A stretch of DNA of 24,334 bases from Gallionellaceae bacterium UBA6222 (GTDB lineage: Bacteria; Pseudomonadota; Gammaproteobacteria; Burkholderiales; Gallionellaceae). The notes beneath the pieces are model-generated. The model was not told the DNA's origin. It saw nothing but the letters and a program-made list of their open reading frames with translations, and searched no databases. The translations under genes and the position numbers were made by a program. Where the stretch lies: the NCBI GenBank assembly GCA_002421915.1, contig DISA01000069.1, forward strand, positions 229 to 24,562, in the 5' to 3' direction. The number at the start of each line of letters is the position of its first letter. Position 1 is the first letter of the stretch. Below are positions 23,475 through 24,334 of the stretch, one piece after another.

Positions 23475-24334
23475 TTACACCGTGGTGGGGTTCGGTTTGT
23501 CCGCGTTGATCCGGTACAGCTTGATCGCGCGGCTCACTTCTTTTGCCTCAACCTTGCCCGCATCGGCCAGCGCTTTCAAGGCGGTGACCGCGACGTAGAA
23601 ACGATCCACCTCGAAGAAGTGGCGCAATTTCTTGCGCGTGTCGGAGCGCCCGTAGCCGTCTGTTCCCAGCGTCTTGTAGGGTGCCCTGATGTAGGGGCGA
23701 ATCTGGTCGGCGTAGGCGCGGATGTAGTCGGTTGCGGCGATGACCGGGATCGTGTTATCGAGACATTGCTCAACGTAACTCAAACGCGGCTTCGCTTCCG
23801 GATGCAGGGTGTTCCAGCGCTCACAGTCGATGCCTTCGCGGCGCAGTTCATTGAAGCTGGGCACACTCCACACATCGGCGGCGACACCGAAATCCTTTTC
23901 CAGCAATTCTGCGGCAGCGATGACTTCGCGCAGGATGGTGCCGCTGCCCAGCAACTGCACGCGGGTTTTTGCCTTGGCCTTGCCCGCGCTGAATTTGTAC
24001 ATGCCCTTGAGGATGCCTGCTTCGGCGCCCTTGGGCATGGCCGGGTGGGCGTAGTTTTCATTCATCACTGTCAGGTAATAGAACACGTCTTCCTGATTGT
24101 GGTACATGCGCTGCATGCCGTGCTGGATAATGACCGCGAGTTCATAGGCGAAGGTCGGATCGTACGAAACACAGTTGGGGATCAGCGCGGCCTGCAAGTG
24201 GCTGTGGCCGTCCTGATGCTGCAACCCTTCACCGTTCAGTGTGGTGCGTCCGGCGGTGCCGCCGATGAGGAAGCCGCGCGCCAGCATGTCGCCTGCAGCC
24301 CACGCCAGATCGCCGATGCGCTGGAAGCCGAACA
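23475..24334 (-). CDS. aceE: Pyruvate dehydrogenase E1 (AceE), C-terminal part, cut by the window edge
   Basis: The frame is open to the right edge and covers about 286 C-terminal residues of the homodimeric, thiamine-diphosphate-dependent E1, which normally has near 890. Recognisable parts are FGFQRIGDLAWAAGD at the edge, RTTLNGEGLQHQDGHS, then YHNQEDVFYYLTVMNENY, VWSVPSFNELRREG, and DGYGRSDTR near the end. The gene is followed directly by aceF. Its start and promoter lie outside the window. Confidence 0.96.
   Translation of the reverse strand, partial: FGFQRIGDLAWAAGDMLARGFLIGGTAGRTTLNGEGLQHQDGHSHLQAALIPNCVSYDPTFAYELAVIIQHGMQRMYHNQEDVFYYLTVMNENYAHPAMPKGAEAGILKGMYKFSAGKAKAKTRVQLLGSGTILREVIAAAELLEKDFGVAADVWSVPSFNELRREGIDCERWNTLHPEAKPRLSYVEQCLDNTIPVIAATDYIRAYADQIRPYIRAPYKTLGTDGYGRSDTRKKLRHFFEVDRFYVAVTALKALADAGKVEAKEVSRAIKLYRINADKPNPTTV

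Overview
The window is GC-rich and tightly packed. Its genes and gene order point to a betaproteobacterium, with a member of the Nitrosomonadales (Gallionellaceae-like) as my best guess. The main clues are ppc divergent from hemC-hemD-hemX-hemY, the nadD-rsfS-rlmH-maf-rng order, and the sequence character of the Moco and 2Fe-2S reductase genes. No rRNA, tRNA or CRISPR array was seen. No gene-free stretch exceeds 300 bases; the largest is about 210.

Region 1 (1-8511) is a molybdoenzyme maturation block. The end of tatA, then tatB and tatC, run by a 4-base stop/start overlap straight into moaA. After an oppositely oriented moeB come moaC, moaD, moaE, mobB, mobA, moeA, mog and modA. Together these cover GTP to cyclic pyranopterin (MoaA, MoaC), dithiolene formation (MoaD, MoaE, MoeB), adenylylation and Mo insertion (Mog, MoeA), guanylylation (MobA, with MobB), periplasmic molybdate capture (ModA) and folded-protein export (Tat). 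No modB or modC is present.

The 3' half of this block is full of small repeats. A 123-bp palindromic element lies in frame inside moeA, a pair of tandem palindromes sits between moeA and mog, and a ~130-bp element with terminal inverted repeats precedes modA. A remnant of a second, different modA lies just past the intact one. mobA carries a run of ten G in its GTP-binding loop.

Region 2 (8651-15438) holds ppc on the minus strand and, divergently, the tetrapyrrole operon hemC-hemD-hemX-hemY.

Region 3 (15502-18451) has a 2Fe-2S/FAD/NAD(P)H reductase on the minus strand, a divergent short-chain-dehydrogenase-like gene whose promoter predicts a leaderless mRNA, and an unidentified exported protein.

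Region 4 (18511-24334), all on the minus strand, reads in transcription order aceE (partial), aceF, nadD, rsfS, a palindromic repeat, rlmH, maf and rng. It joins pyruvate dehydrogenase, NAD synthesis, ribosome silencing and maturation, nucleotide-pool cleaning and RNA processing.

I did not find a wholly new multi-gene system. The strongest unusual signals are the in-frame element in moeA, the modA remnant, the G10 tract in mobA and the cluster of repeats around mog and modA.
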